A DNA stretch of 64,000 bases, taken from positions 62,001 through 126,000 of the forward strand of contig JBBMRB010000011.1 in NCBI GenBank assembly GCA_038900335.1, given 5' to 3'. A program made the position numbers and the translations under genes. This document shows positions 43,902-52,660 of the stretch, piece after piece (the first letter of the stretch is position 1; each line of letters starts with the position of its first letter). The stretch is from Rs1 sp038900335. Lineage in GTDB: Bacteria; Pseudomonadota; Gammaproteobacteria; Pseudomonadales; Balneatricaceae. The notes under the pieces were generated by a model. It saw only the letters and a list, made by a program, of their open reading frames with translations. It made no database searches and had not been told where the DNA came from.

Positions 43902-43938
43902 TCTTAAATTCAATAGCACACATACAGCGCATGCCAGC

Positions 43939-43982
43939 AACTATTGAGACAATTTAGTCATCGACAAACTGTCTCAATAGTT
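43939..43982. terminator. 13-bp perfect inverted repeat after slmA
   Basis: AACTATTGAGACA (43939-43951) / TGTCTCAATAGTT (43970-43982), an 18-base loop that can fold further (TTT/AAA and GTC/GAC). It lies between convergent slmA and the TSUP permease gene. No T-run follows on either side. A bidirectional terminator is the simplest reading. Confidence 0.5.
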
Positions 43983-44022
43983 AACTCTCTAACGATTAAT
44001 CCCCTTCATAACAGCAGTGCTA

Positions 44023-44802
44023 TTAGCTGATCAATGCAAACCAGCCTTGTACATGCGCATATTTAATCAGCATGCTAAAGCACATAAAAACCACGATCGC
44101 ACGTATATATTGAGCCTTGATAATAAACAAACAACGCGCGCCAAGCCATGCACCTATTACCTGCCCGACCATCATCAAAGCACCTATAAACCAGACTACA
44201 TGCCCTGCCATCACAAACACAATCAACGACGCTATATTAGTAGCAAAGTTAAGCGGCTTTGCCTCTGCGGTTGCTAAAATCAAATCCAGTCCTCGAAACG
44301 AGACTCCCGCCAATGCGAAGAACGAGCCGGTTCCTGGCCCAAACATACCATCATAAGCCCCGATAAATGGCACCACTCGCCGCTGGTATTTGGTTAGTGT
44401 TAGTCTCTGTTCTTTAGCTGCGACTGAACTTGGCGATAGCAGAAAATAAATACCTATCGCCAACAGCACCATAGGGATCACAAACGACAACACATCGGGG
44501 TTCATAAATTGCACGATAACAGTACCGACAACTGAGCCTACAAACGCAGCTAACATAGAATACTTAACCTGCTGCCAACTCACTTTTTTGTTTTTAAACA
44601 TAATCAGTGTCGCTGTCGCTGTCCCCATAGTCCCTTGCAGCTTGTTAGTAGCTAGCGCTGCAAGCGGGCTCATACCTGTGATAATTAATGCAGGCAACAC
44701 GATCAAGCCCCCTCCACCTGCTAAGGTATCTATTAAACCCGCTAAAATAGCGATAACAAATAAGAAGGCAATCATTTCGATTGAGAATCCAAACAGTTCC
44801 AA
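44023..44802 (-). CDS. TSUP/TauE family permease
   Basis: A 259-residue membrane protein with about eight helices, of the sulfite/organosulfur exporter family (TauE/SafE, YfcA-like). Typical blocks: LAGLIDTLAGGGGLIVLPALIITG near the start (about residues 20-43) and its repeat IGAYDGMFGPGTGSFFALAG in the second half, the two inverted half-repeats of the family. Start is TTG with GAGG 5 bases upstream; no ATG is suitable. Substrates of such proteins (sulfoacetate, sulfite, others) cannot be read from sequence. It stands alone. Confidence 0.85.
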   Translation of the reverse strand: MELFGFSIEMIAFLFVIAILAGLIDTLAGGGGLIVLPALIITGMSPLAALATNKLQGTMGTATATLIMFKNKKVSWQQVKYSMLAAFVGSVVGTVIVQFMNPDVLSFVIPMVLLAIGIYFLLSPSSVAAKEQRLTLTKYQRRVVPFIGAYDGMFGPGTGSFFALAGVSFRGLDLILATAEAKPLNFATNIASLIVFVMAGHVVWFIGALMMVGQVIGAWLGARCLFIIKAQYIRAIVVFMCFSMLIKYAHVQGWFALIS

Positions 44803-45032
44803 AGTAACCTCGATAGCATATGTATAACAGGAATAAAATTAACAACAAATTAAGCCTTGCGCTCAACTTTTAGTAAGACGGTATGTGTTATAGCAGATAT
44901 TATGACTATTGAGAAAAATTTAAGTAATATTCGCGTAAAACAAACAAAGCTAGTTAACCATAAAGTAAACAAACAGCTCGTTATAATGTATCAACAGGAC
45001 TGTCAGCTATCGCGTATGAAAAATGCTATGGA

Positions 45033-45602
45033 TTATATTTTTTGAAAAATATAGGTATCAGTATATGGCGGGGAAGTTGATTGGTGATAACTTATTAATG
45101 ATAACCTTGAATCTACATTGATAAACTCTTGCTCTGTTAGCGACAAACGCTCAGGGAAAGAAGCTGTTTGGCTATGCTTAAGATTAAAAGTACTGAAAAT
45201 AATGCGTCCATTAGGCAATAGTAAATCTACCATCTGCTGAAATAACAAAACACTGGGCTTATATCTAAAAATGCTAATATTATCAAACTGCCCCAAGTTA
45301 GCGACTTGTGATATATCATCTAAATCTAAGCATTGGGTATTAATAGTAACGCCAGATTGCAGCGCTAAATTTGTCAGCGTATCTAAAGCCACTTGTGAGA
45401 CATCAACGGCCGTCACATGCATATTCGCTAGAGCAGCGACATGTAATGATACCGCGCCTTCGCCACTTGCTATATCTAACAAACTGCCAGTGGTTAGGTG
45501 ATGCTGGTGGGCGAGTAATGAAACAGGTGGGGCTGGCATGCCTTTACTACTATTTAAATAGCGATTATTCCATTTATCTCTATCTGCTTGCGCCAAACCC
45601 AT
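45033..45602 (-). CDS. Small class I SAM-dependent methyltransferase
   Basis: A 189-residue Rossmann methyltransferase. SLLDIASGEGAVSLHVA (about 40-56) is the glycine-rich SAM-binding loop, followed by the acidic VTAVDVSQVAL strand and NISIFRYKPSVLL (strand 4). The N-terminal WNNRYLNSSKG resembles the tellurite-resistance TehB-like/thiopurine-type methyltransferases. The ATG at 45602 is chosen; a GTG immediately before it is also possible. The substrate is unknown. No operon partner. Confidence 0.75.
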   Translation of the reverse strand: MGLAQADRDKWNNRYLNSSKGMPAPPVSLLAHQHHLTTGSLLDIASGEGAVSLHVAALANMHVTAVDVSQVALDTLTNLALQSGVTINTQCLDLDDISQVANLGQFDNISIFRYKPSVLLFQQMVDLLLPNGRIIFSTFNLKHSQTASFPERLSLTEQEFINVDSRLSLISYHQSTSPPYTDTYIFQKI

Positions 45603-45666
45603 CACCTATTTGTAAAACTAAGCTAGTGTAAAAAATCAAATTATTGCATGACAATATTATGATATT

Positions 45667-46305
45667 TTAATATCTTTTGCCCAGTGTCGATCCTCGTGAA
45701 TCGAGCGCTGATAAAATCGCTTTCATTTCATCTGCTTGCTCTGCGATTTGCTTGCGTTTCAAAGCATCTCGCGCCGCTTTCTCTTGCTCAATTGCTTCTT
45801 TAATGCGTTTTTCTTTGATTGCAGAACCGGTGCGCCCTGTCGCCAGTTTGAGCTTAACAACAGGTTCTTCAGGTGCTGCTTTCGCTCCTAAACGTGTCCC
45901 TTTACTCGCTTTGCTTATTAAACGATTATTGGCAGAGGCGATCGTTTGTGAATTACTCTCTGATGCATCGCGTTTAATAATAGGTGTCGCAGATTCCGTG
46001 TCTTCTTTAAGAGTATAGACAGCTGTTCTTGGTAGTGCAGTCTTCATCCCTTTTAAACTTATACCATTAAACTCCTGCATAGCCTCTTCATAAAGCTCAA
46101 CCAATTCCTCTCTAGATTCGGCAAAATCATATTCTTCTATACTAAAACAAGCCACGCCATATTGACGCATATCATTATATAGAGGAGCATCTATTGCTGC
46201 ATCTTTAGCTAATTGGTACATTGTCCAACATTCATCTATGCTTTTTTTTGTGGTACCGATATAAACGGTATTATTACGGGAATTCTTTATGGTAAAAACA
46301 ATCAA
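45667..46305 (-). CDS. GIY-YIG-like protein with basic helical tail
   Basis: A 212-residue protein. The first about 85 residues resemble a GIY-YIG endonuclease domain: FTIKNSRNNTVYIGTTKKS in place of the two-strand GIY..YIG motif, then a helix ending YGVACFSIEEYDFAESREELVELYEEAM (given by parts, about 48-78), where a glutamate sits near the expected metal ligand position. The first Tyr of GIY is replaced by Phe and a catalytic Arg is not evident. The remainder is a charged linker and a Lys/Glu/Arg-rich helix (about 155-205) likely to bind nucleic acid. Start is TTG. It is an isolated gene. Confidence 0.55.
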   Translation of the reverse strand: MIVFTIKNSRNNTVYIGTTKKSIDECWTMYQLAKDAAIDAPLYNDMRQYGVACFSIEEYDFAESREELVELYEEAMQEFNGISLKGMKTALPRTAVYTLKEDTESATPIIKRDASESNSQTIASANNRLISKASKGTRLGAKAAPEEPVVKLKLATGRTGSAIKEKRIKEAIEQEKAARDALKRKQIAEQADEMKAILSALDSRGSTLGKRY

Positions 46306-46621
46306 AACGTATCTCTTAATATCTAAAAACTAACTTCATCACCACCTTACCTCTATAAAAGTTTTAGCTTGCACTAATAACTTGTAAGTACGGTGAACGG
46401 CTTTCTTAATGCTCTTAATTCTTATTCACTACAATTACAAAAATTAAGAGGGTGAGCATTCTAATTAATATGAAAGTAAACACCAGATATATTTCGTAAA
46501 AAGAGCATTGCTTGACAGTTTTTTTAACAACTGATTTGAACTCGATATTTTACTGGACAAGCACCTTAAACTACGCTTACTTTTATAGCTCTAAACGCCG
46601 CTATCTGAGCATCACATTTAC
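46306..46621. other. Intergenic region
   Basis: About 315 bases between divergent genes. It is AT-rich, with no supported gene or obvious operator; it must hold promoters for both neighbours. Confidence 0.4.
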
Positions 46622-47134
46622 ATGAAAAAAGATATTTTTTATTACTTAAACAGCTATCCCGATTCAATCAAAGAACAAATCACGTTATTAATTGAGCAGG
46701 ACAAACTCGGTCAATACTTATTAAAAAAATATCCAAAATGTCATGATTTAGGTACTGAAAAACAGTTATATTCTTTTACTTTAGATATTAAGAATAGCTA
46801 TCTTAAAAAATCGGCAGTGCTGAGCAAAGTACAATACGATGATAAAATCGACGTTATCCATAATGCTCTTGGCTTACATACTCAAATATCGCGCAAGCAA
46901 GGCAACAAATTAAAAGCAAAGCGAGAGATAAGAATCGCCTCAGTTTTTCGCAAAGCCCCACAGGACTTTTTAACGATGATTGTCGTCCATGAGTTAGCGC
47001 ATTTGAAAGAGCGTGATCACAACAAATCTTTTTACAAACTATGCACTTATATGCAACCTGAGTATCATCAAGTCGAGTTAGATTTGCGCTTATATTTAAC
47101 CTATCTCAATTTATCGGGCGCGCTCTATAACTGA
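46622..47134 (+). CDS. YgjP-like (DUF45) zinc metallopeptidase, short form
   Basis: A 170-residue predicted zinc peptidase. HELAH (123-127) within MIVVHELAHLKERDHNKSFY is the gluzincin-type motif with the following HNKSFY block of YgjP/DUF45 proteins, and LKAKREIRIASVFRKAPQDFL precedes it where the family usually has the RWGSC-like segment. It lacks a signal peptide and is shorter than E. coli YgjP (167 residues are comparable). A second DUF45-type gene lies 1.4 kb downstream. Substrates are unknown. Confidence 0.75.
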   Translation: MKKDIFYYLNSYPDSIKEQITLLIEQDKLGQYLLKKYPKCHDLGTEKQLYSFTLDIKNSYLKKSAVLSKVQYDDKIDVIHNALGLHTQISRKQGNKLKAKREIRIASVFRKAPQDFLTMIVVHELAHLKERDHNKSFYKLCTYMQPEYHQVELDLRLYLTYLNLSGALYN

Positions 47135-47180
47135 TAACTAAAACTGTGCGGCCTCTTAGCAAACACTAGTATGAGTACTT

Positions 47181-47813
47181 ATGAAAAAACGATTATCCAC
47201 CCCTTTGTCGAGTCTTTTATGTTTTATCGCCCTACCTGCATTTGCAGCACCGCTAGCACCTTTTAATCAATGGGCACAACAAGATTTTGTGGGTAAAAAC
47301 ACTATTAGTTTTAGCCGCGAGGGTGCGGATCATCAAGTGGATATATTTTCTAATAAAACAGCTTCGGCACTGTATTTAGAAAAAGAAATTAACATTGTTA
47401 ACACACCCATACTACATTGGTCATGGAAAATAAGTAACGTCCTTAATATTAGCGATGAAACCACTAAGAAGACAGACGACTTCCCCGCGCGAATCTATGT
47501 CTTAGCAGCGACAGGACCATTCCCTTGGCAAACACAGACACTGGCTTACACTTGGTCTAACCACCAGCGCACAAAGACACACTGGCCTAACCCTTACACT
47601 GACAAAGTGGTAATGATTGCCATCGATAGCGGTGCACAAAAGCAGGGAACATGGCAGCAACATAGTCGCAATATCCAACAGGACTTTGAAAAGTATTTTG
47701 GCAAAAAACACAAAACCATCAAAGCGATAGCCCTCATGAGCGACACTGATAACACTGGCCTGCAAACCAGCGCTTCCTATAGACAAATTTATTTCAGTAG
47801 CAGTAGGCCTTAA
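47181..47813 (+). CDS. Secreted DUF3047-family protein
   Basis: A 210-residue protein with a signal peptide ending PAFA (about residue 22). Mature blocks match DUF3047: LHWSWKISNVL, DDFPARIYVLAATGP, YTWSNHQ, NPYTDKVVMIAIDSG, QDFEKYFGKKHKTIKAIALMSDTDNTG (given in part) and YRQIYFSS at the end. The family is predicted to adopt a beta-sandwich carbohydrate-binding-like fold, and its function is unknown. It is followed by a hairpin. Confidence 0.82.
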   Translation: MKKRLSTPLSSLLCFIALPAFAAPLAPFNQWAQQDFVGKNTISFSREGADHQVDIFSNKTASALYLEKEINIVNTPILHWSWKISNVLNISDETTKKTDDFPARIYVLAATGPFPWQTQTLAYTWSNHQRTKTHWPNPYTDKVVMIAIDSGAQKQGTWQQHSRNIQQDFEKYFGKKHKTIKAIALMSDTDNTGLQTSASYRQIYFSSSRP

Positions 47814-47848
47814 CTAACCCATAGCTAAACGCTAATTTTAAAAAATAC

Positions 47849-47875
47849 TAACCACACTAAATTCTACTGTGGTTA
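47849..47875 (+). terminator. Hairpin after the DUF3047 gene
   Basis: TAACCACA (47849-47856) / TGTGGTTA (47868-47875), 8-bp perfect stem with an 11-base loop, 36 bases after the stop. It is followed by TTAAAAACG, a weak U-tract. Confidence 0.5.
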
Positions 47876-47999
47876 TTAAAAACGACTCAACAAAAGTAAA
47901 TCTGCGTGTTATGGTACGCCACACAGCCATTTTATCGATCCCTTTAATTTCAAATCTATAACAAAAGGATCGCCTAATCGTTTTAAATGAGGATAGAGC

Positions 48000-48446
48000 A
48001 TGCGTTTTTTACACACTATGGTCAGAGTCAAAAACTTAGAAGACTCTATGAAATTTTACTGTGACATTCTAGGTTTAGTACTTGTTAAAAAAACAGATTA
48101 CGAAAAACATAAATTCTCACTGGTATACCTTAGTGCACCAGCGGATGTCACCGAACAAAGTACTACAAAACAAGACAGCCCATTGATAGAGCTCACATAC
48201 AATTGGGATACAGAAGATTACGATGAAGGCCGAAATTTTGGACACCTTGCATTTGAAGTCGATGATATTTATGCAACCTGTCAAAAATTACAAGATGCGG
48301 GGGTCACTATTAACCGCCCTCCAAGAGATGGCCACATGGCATTTGTACGCTCACCTGATAACATCTCTATTGAGCTACTGCAAAAAGGTGAATATTTAGC
48401 ACCTGCTGAGCCTTGGAGCTCAATGCAAAACACCGGTCACTGGTAA
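48000..48446 (+). CDS. Glyoxalase I-like VOC-family protein
   Basis: A 148-residue vicinal-oxygen-chelate fold enzyme resembling lactoylglutathione lyase, which isomerises the methylglyoxal-glutathione adduct. HTMVRVKNLEDSMKFYCDILGL at the start, LIELTYNWDTEDYDEG, FGHLAFEVDDI and HMAFVRSPDNISIELLQ fit GloA; His5, Glu62-region, His83-region and Glu118-region are candidate metal ligands by alignment from memory. The C-terminal extension (about 125-148) is longer than in E. coli GloA, so substrate specificity is uncertain. It is a single gene followed by a hairpin. Confidence 0.8.
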   Translation: MRFLHTMVRVKNLEDSMKFYCDILGLVLVKKTDYEKHKFSLVYLSAPADVTEQSTTKQDSPLIELTYNWDTEDYDEGRNFGHLAFEVDDIYATCQKLQDAGVTINRPPRDGHMAFVRSPDNISIELLQKGEYLAPAEPWSSMQNTGHW

Positions 48447-48472
48447 ACACCACTTTTTAAGTACCAAAAAGC

Positions 48473-48501
48473 ATGCTCGCTTGTTATCGACAAGCTTGCA
48501 T
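48473..48501 (+). terminator. Hairpin after the VOC gene
   Basis: ATGCTCGCTTGT (48473-48484) pairs with ACAAGCTTGCAT (48490-48501) at 10 of 12 positions across a 5-base loop, starting 27 bases past the stop. No U-tract. Confidence 0.45.
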
Positions 48502-48547
48502 ACACAGCTTTAACGATTAATCACTCACTCATATGTAAAGGCTTAAT

Positions 48548-49294
48548 TTGCTAGCGAATATTCTTAATAACCTTCGCCAAACGGCACACAAACAGCCTTT
48601 GCTAGATTTTGATTACAGTATTATCCGCAGTAAGCGCAAAACGCTATGTATTCAAATTAGGAACGCTCGTGTTCGTGTCTTAGCACCAGCTAGGCTTGCA
48701 CAGCAAGATATCCTCGATTTTTTGGCGCATAAGCAATCATGGGTAAATAAGCAGCTCATCGAACAAGCCAAGACACTTGAACAAAAACAAGAGATAGCAC
48801 AGAGCAATCAAGTTTTTATCAATGGTCAACTCAAAACACTGACCATACTTCGCGGTAATTATTTAGTGATTGATGAGAGTGAACTGAGCTGGAACATAAC
48901 GGTGCCTAATAGGGTCTGTGCTGAGAATTTAGCCAAATACAGCAAACAGCAACTACTCAACTGGTATAAACAACAAGCCCTTGTGTATTTACCCAAGCGT
49001 CTTGAACAATTGAGCAACACCTTTGCGTTATACCCATCAAATGTCCAAGTCAAAAAATATAAGGCGAGATGGGGAAGCTGTAATAGTAAAGGCGTTATTA
49101 ATCTCAATTACTTACTGATGATGACACCGCCATTCGTTGTAGATTACGTGATTATTCATGAACTATGTCACTTAAAGCACTTGAATCATTCTGCTGCCTT
49201 TTGGCAATTAGTTGCCGATTGTGAGCCAAACTACAAAACAGCTCAACAATGGCTTAAAACTAACAGCGTCACTTTAAATACTATTCACTTATAA
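48548..49294 (+). CDS. YgjP-like (DUF45) zinc metallopeptidase, long form
   Basis: A 248-residue M48-type metallopeptidase of the YgjP/DUF45 family. Core: KARWGSCNSKGVINLNYLLMMTPP, VDYVIIHELCHLKHLNHSAAFW with HELCH at 204-208, and a C-terminal helix. The N-terminal RSKRKTLCIQI..RVRVLAP block is also family typical. The start is TTG with AAAGG 6 bases upstream; no ATG exists near the N-terminus. It ends 12 bases before elaA, so they may be co-transcribed. The role is unknown. Confidence 0.85.
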   Translation: MLANILNNLRQTAHKQPLLDFDYSIIRSKRKTLCIQIRNARVRVLAPARLAQQDILDFLAHKQSWVNKQLIEQAKTLEQKQEIAQSNQVFINGQLKTLTILRGNYLVIDESELSWNITVPNRVCAENLAKYSKQQLLNWYKQQALVYLPKRLEQLSNTFALYPSNVQVKKYKARWGSCNSKGVINLNYLLMMTPPFVVDYVIIHELCHLKHLNHSAAFWQLVADCEPNYKTAQQWLKTNSVTLNTIHL

Positions 49295-49306
49295 AGGTAA
49301 CTAACC

Positions 49307-49768
49307 ATGGCTACATGGCACTGTAAGAGCTTTGCACAGCTTAATAGCAATGAGCTTTATGCTATTCTTCAAGCTCGTCAAACTGTGTTTATTATTGAAC
49401 AAACCTGCTTGTATGCCGATATTGATCAGCTAGATTTACACTGTTTTCATTTATTTTTAAGCACTACTAATGATGATAAAACTGCGACTATCCATGCCTA
49501 TTTACGCATTGTACCACCTGGAATTGCCTACACTGAAGCATCGCTTGGGCGAGTATTAGTGAGTGAAGACAGCAGAAATCAAGGATTGGCGAAGATACTC
49601 ATCAATAAAGGTCTAGAGGAATTAAAACAGCTCTACCCGCAGCAACCAATCAAAATAGCGGCACAAAATTACTTATTGGCTTTTTATCAATCACTTGGTT
49701 TTTGTAAAATTTCAGACATTTATTTAGATGATGGTATCGAGCACATCGACATGCTGCTCGCACAGTAA
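49307..49768 (+). CDS. elaA: ElaA-family GNAT acetyltransferase
   Basis: A 153-residue N-acetyltransferase of the ElaA type. Family blocks: LNSNELYAILQARQTVFIIEQTCLYADIDQLDL (by parts, about 11-43), LGRVLVSEDSRNQGLAKILI with the acetyl-CoA loop R/Q-x-x-G-x-A/G, and AQNYLLAFYQSLGF near the end. The substrate is unknown in the family. AAAGG precedes ATG. It follows the YgjP-like peptidase by 12 bases. Confidence 0.9.
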   Translation: MATWHCKSFAQLNSNELYAILQARQTVFIIEQTCLYADIDQLDLHCFHLFLSTTNDDKTATIHAYLRIVPPGIAYTEASLGRVLVSEDSRNQGLAKILINKGLEELKQLYPQQPIKIAAQNYLLAFYQSLGFCKISDIYLDDGIEHIDMLLAQ

Positions 49769-49769
49769 A

Positions 49770-49796
49770 AGCGCCTGTATTGTATTTCTAGGCGCT
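49770..49796 (+). terminator. Hairpin after elaA
   Basis: AGCGCCT (49770-49776) / AGGCGCT (49790-49796), 7-bp perfect stem with a 13-base loop, starting 2 bases past the elaA stop. No U-tract. Its stem is nearly the same as the hairpin at 6322-6352. Confidence 0.5.
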
Positions 49797-49995
49797 CGAC
49801 CCTCACTGTTATAGTGATATTCAATGAGTAGTGTATTGAGTAATAAGCTGTTGTAATTACCCTGAACACTCGACAAAATTGCTCACTCTCTTTTGCTAAA
49901 CTAAGCTTAATAGTTTAAACGCTGTTGTGCTAAATACCAAATCATGACATATTTTGATAATGTAACAACAACTGCAAACGTTTATTTTACAGTCA

Positions 49996-50895
49996 TTATA
50001 GACTCACTTTGCTTTTACGTAATTTCACTAAAATATCATAGACAAAAATAAACAACGCCAGCCAAATGAACGCGAATGTAATTAGCTTTGTTTGATCTAA
50101 GACTTCATCAAATACGACGATAGCTAAGACAAACATCGCGCTGGGACCGATGTACTGCAACAAACCAATCATATAATATGGAATTCTGGTAGCCCCTGCT
50201 GAAAATGCAAGCAACGGTAAAGTAGTTACTATACCGGCACATATTAAAGTGATATTTAAAGACATGGGGTTATTGGCAAATGATGATGTATCACTTTCTA
50301 TGAACCACCAGTAATAAAGAGCAGCAGGTAGCAAAATCGTAGTTTCAATGAATAAACCAGTGACGGCTTTCACTTTTATTTTCTTTTTCAGTAAACCATA
50401 AATAGCAAAAGTGATCGCCAGTGCTAACGACACTAATGGAATATAACCAAACACGACTAATTGAAATAACACGCCAAAGGTAGCCACCGCGACAGCAAAT
50501 AATTGTAGCCTGGGAATTCTCTCACGTAAGAACACGACACCTAACGCCACATTGACCATTGGATTAATAAAATAACCCAAGCTAGCCTCTAATAATTTAT
50601 CGTTATGTACCGCCCAAATGAATACCAGCCAATTAGCGGCAACCAAACAAGCTGTAATAGCAAACAGTAGCAATAACTTTGGTCTCTTTAAATAACCAAT
50701 AACTTCTTTAACCTGTCCGGTTGCAAAAATTAAAATCAGCAATAAAACAAAAGACCAAATAATGCGATGCATTAAAATCTCACCTGGGGCTACCTGCTCT
50801 ATTAATTTAAAATATAACGGTGCGATTGACCAAAGTACATACGCTGTTAGCGCATAGCAAATACCTTGCTTGAATTCAGAATCATTTGTCGACAT
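49996..50895 (-). CDS. rarD: RarD-type EamA permease
   Basis: A 299-residue inner-membrane protein with ten predicted helices of the drug/metabolite transporter superfamily. The RarD signature is clear: GICYALTAYVLWSIAPLYFKL, GEILMHRIIWSF and LEASLGYFINPMVNVALGVVFLRERI (by parts), followed by the WLALFIFVYDIL end. The transported substrate is unknown although the E. coli gene was linked to chloramphenicol sensitivity. It is a single gene with a long upstream gap. Confidence 0.9.
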   Translation of the reverse strand: MSTNDSEFKQGICYALTAYVLWSIAPLYFKLIEQVAPGEILMHRIIWSFVLLLILIFATGQVKEVIGYLKRPKLLLLFAITACLVAANWLVFIWAVHNDKLLEASLGYFINPMVNVALGVVFLRERIPRLQLFAVAVATFGVLFQLVVFGYIPLVSLALAITFAIYGLLKKKIKVKAVTGLFIETTILLPAALYYWWFIESDTSSFANNPMSLNITLICAGIVTTLPLLAFSAGATRIPYYMIGLLQYIGPSAMFVLAIVVFDEVLDQTKLITFAFIWLALFIFVYDILVKLRKSKVSL

Positions 50896-51422
50896 GTTGC
50901 AAAACCAGAATGTATGAAGAAAAATACTTCAGCATAAGATGTGTGCTGAAGAGAAAATGATAGGCTTGATAGCGCCATCGTTATACAGCTGAAAAACTCA
51001 GCCGCTATATTTGGCTGTTGATAATAATCAGCTAATTTATCAGAGTATATTTTTATTATTAATATCTAATCACACTCAAAACTGATGAGCAAGATACTAC
51101 CACAGCAATCATTACCAATAATATAGCCTGCTTAATCATTTTAGCAAACCATTGAGTTTTAATGATTTTTAAAGCTATTTAGTAAATATAATATTGTCAA
51201 AATTCACAGCGCTGCTCTGCAAATATCACATAAATCACGCCAGATATAACAGCGCCTCGTCATAAATATAGCCAAAGAGCTTTATCTCTAGCAATATTGC
51301 TCTTTATCTTCTTTGTTTCTATGCACTATCGTGTAAAATGTTGGCTTTATGTTATTTGTTTTTCATGATTTCTTTAATTACACTTTTTAACGACATAAGT
51401 CAGAGTCAGGATCAATATACGC
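50896..51422. other. Intergenic region upstream of the KfrA-like gene
   Basis: About 530 AT-rich bases without a supported gene, between divergent rarD and the KfrA-like gene. A hairpin-capable element AAAGAGC (51274-51280) / GCTCTTT (51299-51305) encloses the palindrome AGCAATATTGCT. KfrA proteins autoregulate by binding palindromes in their promoter, so this may be an operator. Confidence 0.4.
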
Positions 51423-52631
51423 TTGAGTGAATCGCAAACGATCGATGATCAGAGCATCATACACATTATTGAAGCATTACAAGCTGATGGCGAAAACGTT
51501 ACATCTTGGGCTGTACAATCACGTCTTGGCGGTGGTGACTTCTCACGTATTGAGCAGATAATTGAACAGCAGCTAGCTCCAACTAGTAATGATAATGATA
51601 GAGCCCAACACTCAGCATCAGGTAATAAGGCACAAGAGCTAGCTAACCAAGATATTATAGATAAAAACATGCCGGCTAATATAGAGTCGTCAATGTCAGC
51701 AATGCAGCAGGCATTAGGCCAAATGGCCAGCCAAATATGGAGCGATGCTGCAGGGACTGCTGAAAACAAAGTTCGTGAGAAATTATCAAGCTTACAAGCC
51801 GCTTATGATGAAACAAAAGCGGCTTACTCTAATGCTCAGAAAACTAACGAGCAGATGCAACAAACAATCAGTACATTAAATCAAGACTTGGAATCTCTCA
51901 AAGTAGAGTACAAACACTCTGTTGAAAATTTAGCTAAAAATGAATCCGCTTTACAGACAACAACTGCAGCAAAAGACAACTTGGAAAAATCTGTCCAAGC
52001 GTTAGAAGTTGATAACCAACAGCTGGAGCAAACCGCTTTTGATGCAAAGCTTGAATCCGCCAAGACTCAAGGTTTAGCTGAAACAATTAAAGAGCAATTA
52101 TTTTTAGCAAAGGAATCTGAAAAGCAATTAAAGAGATCACTTGAGCGCGCTGAAAGTAAAGTTGATGAGCTCAACATTGAATTACATAATGCTAATAAAG
52201 CACTGCGCGAAGAAAGTGCAGAAAGACAAACATTAGAAAAAGCGCTGAAAGAACAAACAGCACTAACAGAACAGGCACAGCAAGAACTATTAGCTAAACC
52301 AGCAGCTACTCAAACAGAGGCACGCGACACTAAACAACAACCAGTTATCGAGCCGCCTCAACCGACTTCAAATCAAGCCGGTGAACAGACACCTGCACCA
52401 CTTGAATCAGAGCAGACAGCTGCGCCGCAACAAGAAGTGGCTCAAGAGACTGAACAACAGCCTGTTGGGCAAGCTAGCCAATCATCTGCGCAACAATCTA
52501 TACAACAACCTATGCAGCAATCAACTCAGCAAACGCTACACAGAATTAAACCTAGTGCTGACAAAACTCGCTCGTTAAGTGCCAAATTATTTGACCGTAA
52601 GAAAGAACATCCCAAACAGCGTCGAAAATAA
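51423..52631 (+). CDS. KfrA-like DNA-binding coiled-coil protein
   Basis: A 402-residue protein. Residues about 8-50 (IHIIEALQADGENVTSWAVQSRLGGGDFSRIEQII, by ends) match the KfrA N-terminal DNA-binding domain, in which LGGGDFSRI is typical. Residues about 90-285 form a long coiled coil of E, K, Q and A heptads. The last about 110 residues are rich in glutamine and proline, then basic (KLFDRKKEHPKQRRK). KfrA proteins on broad-host-range plasmids bind their own promoter and help organise partition complexes; chromosomal relatives are uncharacterised. Start is TTG with a weak AGGA 11 bases upstream, so the exact start is uncertain. No plasmid genes are nearby. Confidence 0.7.
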   Translation: MSESQTIDDQSIIHIIEALQADGENVTSWAVQSRLGGGDFSRIEQIIEQQLAPTSNDNDRAQHSASGNKAQELANQDIIDKNMPANIESSMSAMQQALGQMASQIWSDAAGTAENKVREKLSSLQAAYDETKAAYSNAQKTNEQMQQTISTLNQDLESLKVEYKHSVENLAKNESALQTTTAAKDNLEKSVQALEVDNQQLEQTAFDAKLESAKTQGLAETIKEQLFLAKESEKQLKRSLERAESKVDELNIELHNANKALREESAERQTLEKALKEQTALTEQAQQELLAKPAATQTEARDTKQQPVIEPPQPTSNQAGEQTPAPLESEQTAAPQQEVAQETEQQPVGQASQSSAQQSIQQPMQQSTQQTLHRIKPSADKTRSLSAKLFDRKKEHPKQRRK

Positions 52632-52660
52632 CGTTATTACCTTAGCTTATAAAGACACTA

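Noticed and set aside
44857..45045. 62-codon plus-strand frame
   Set aside because: No ribosome site and no recognisable features; probably chance in AT-rich sequence.
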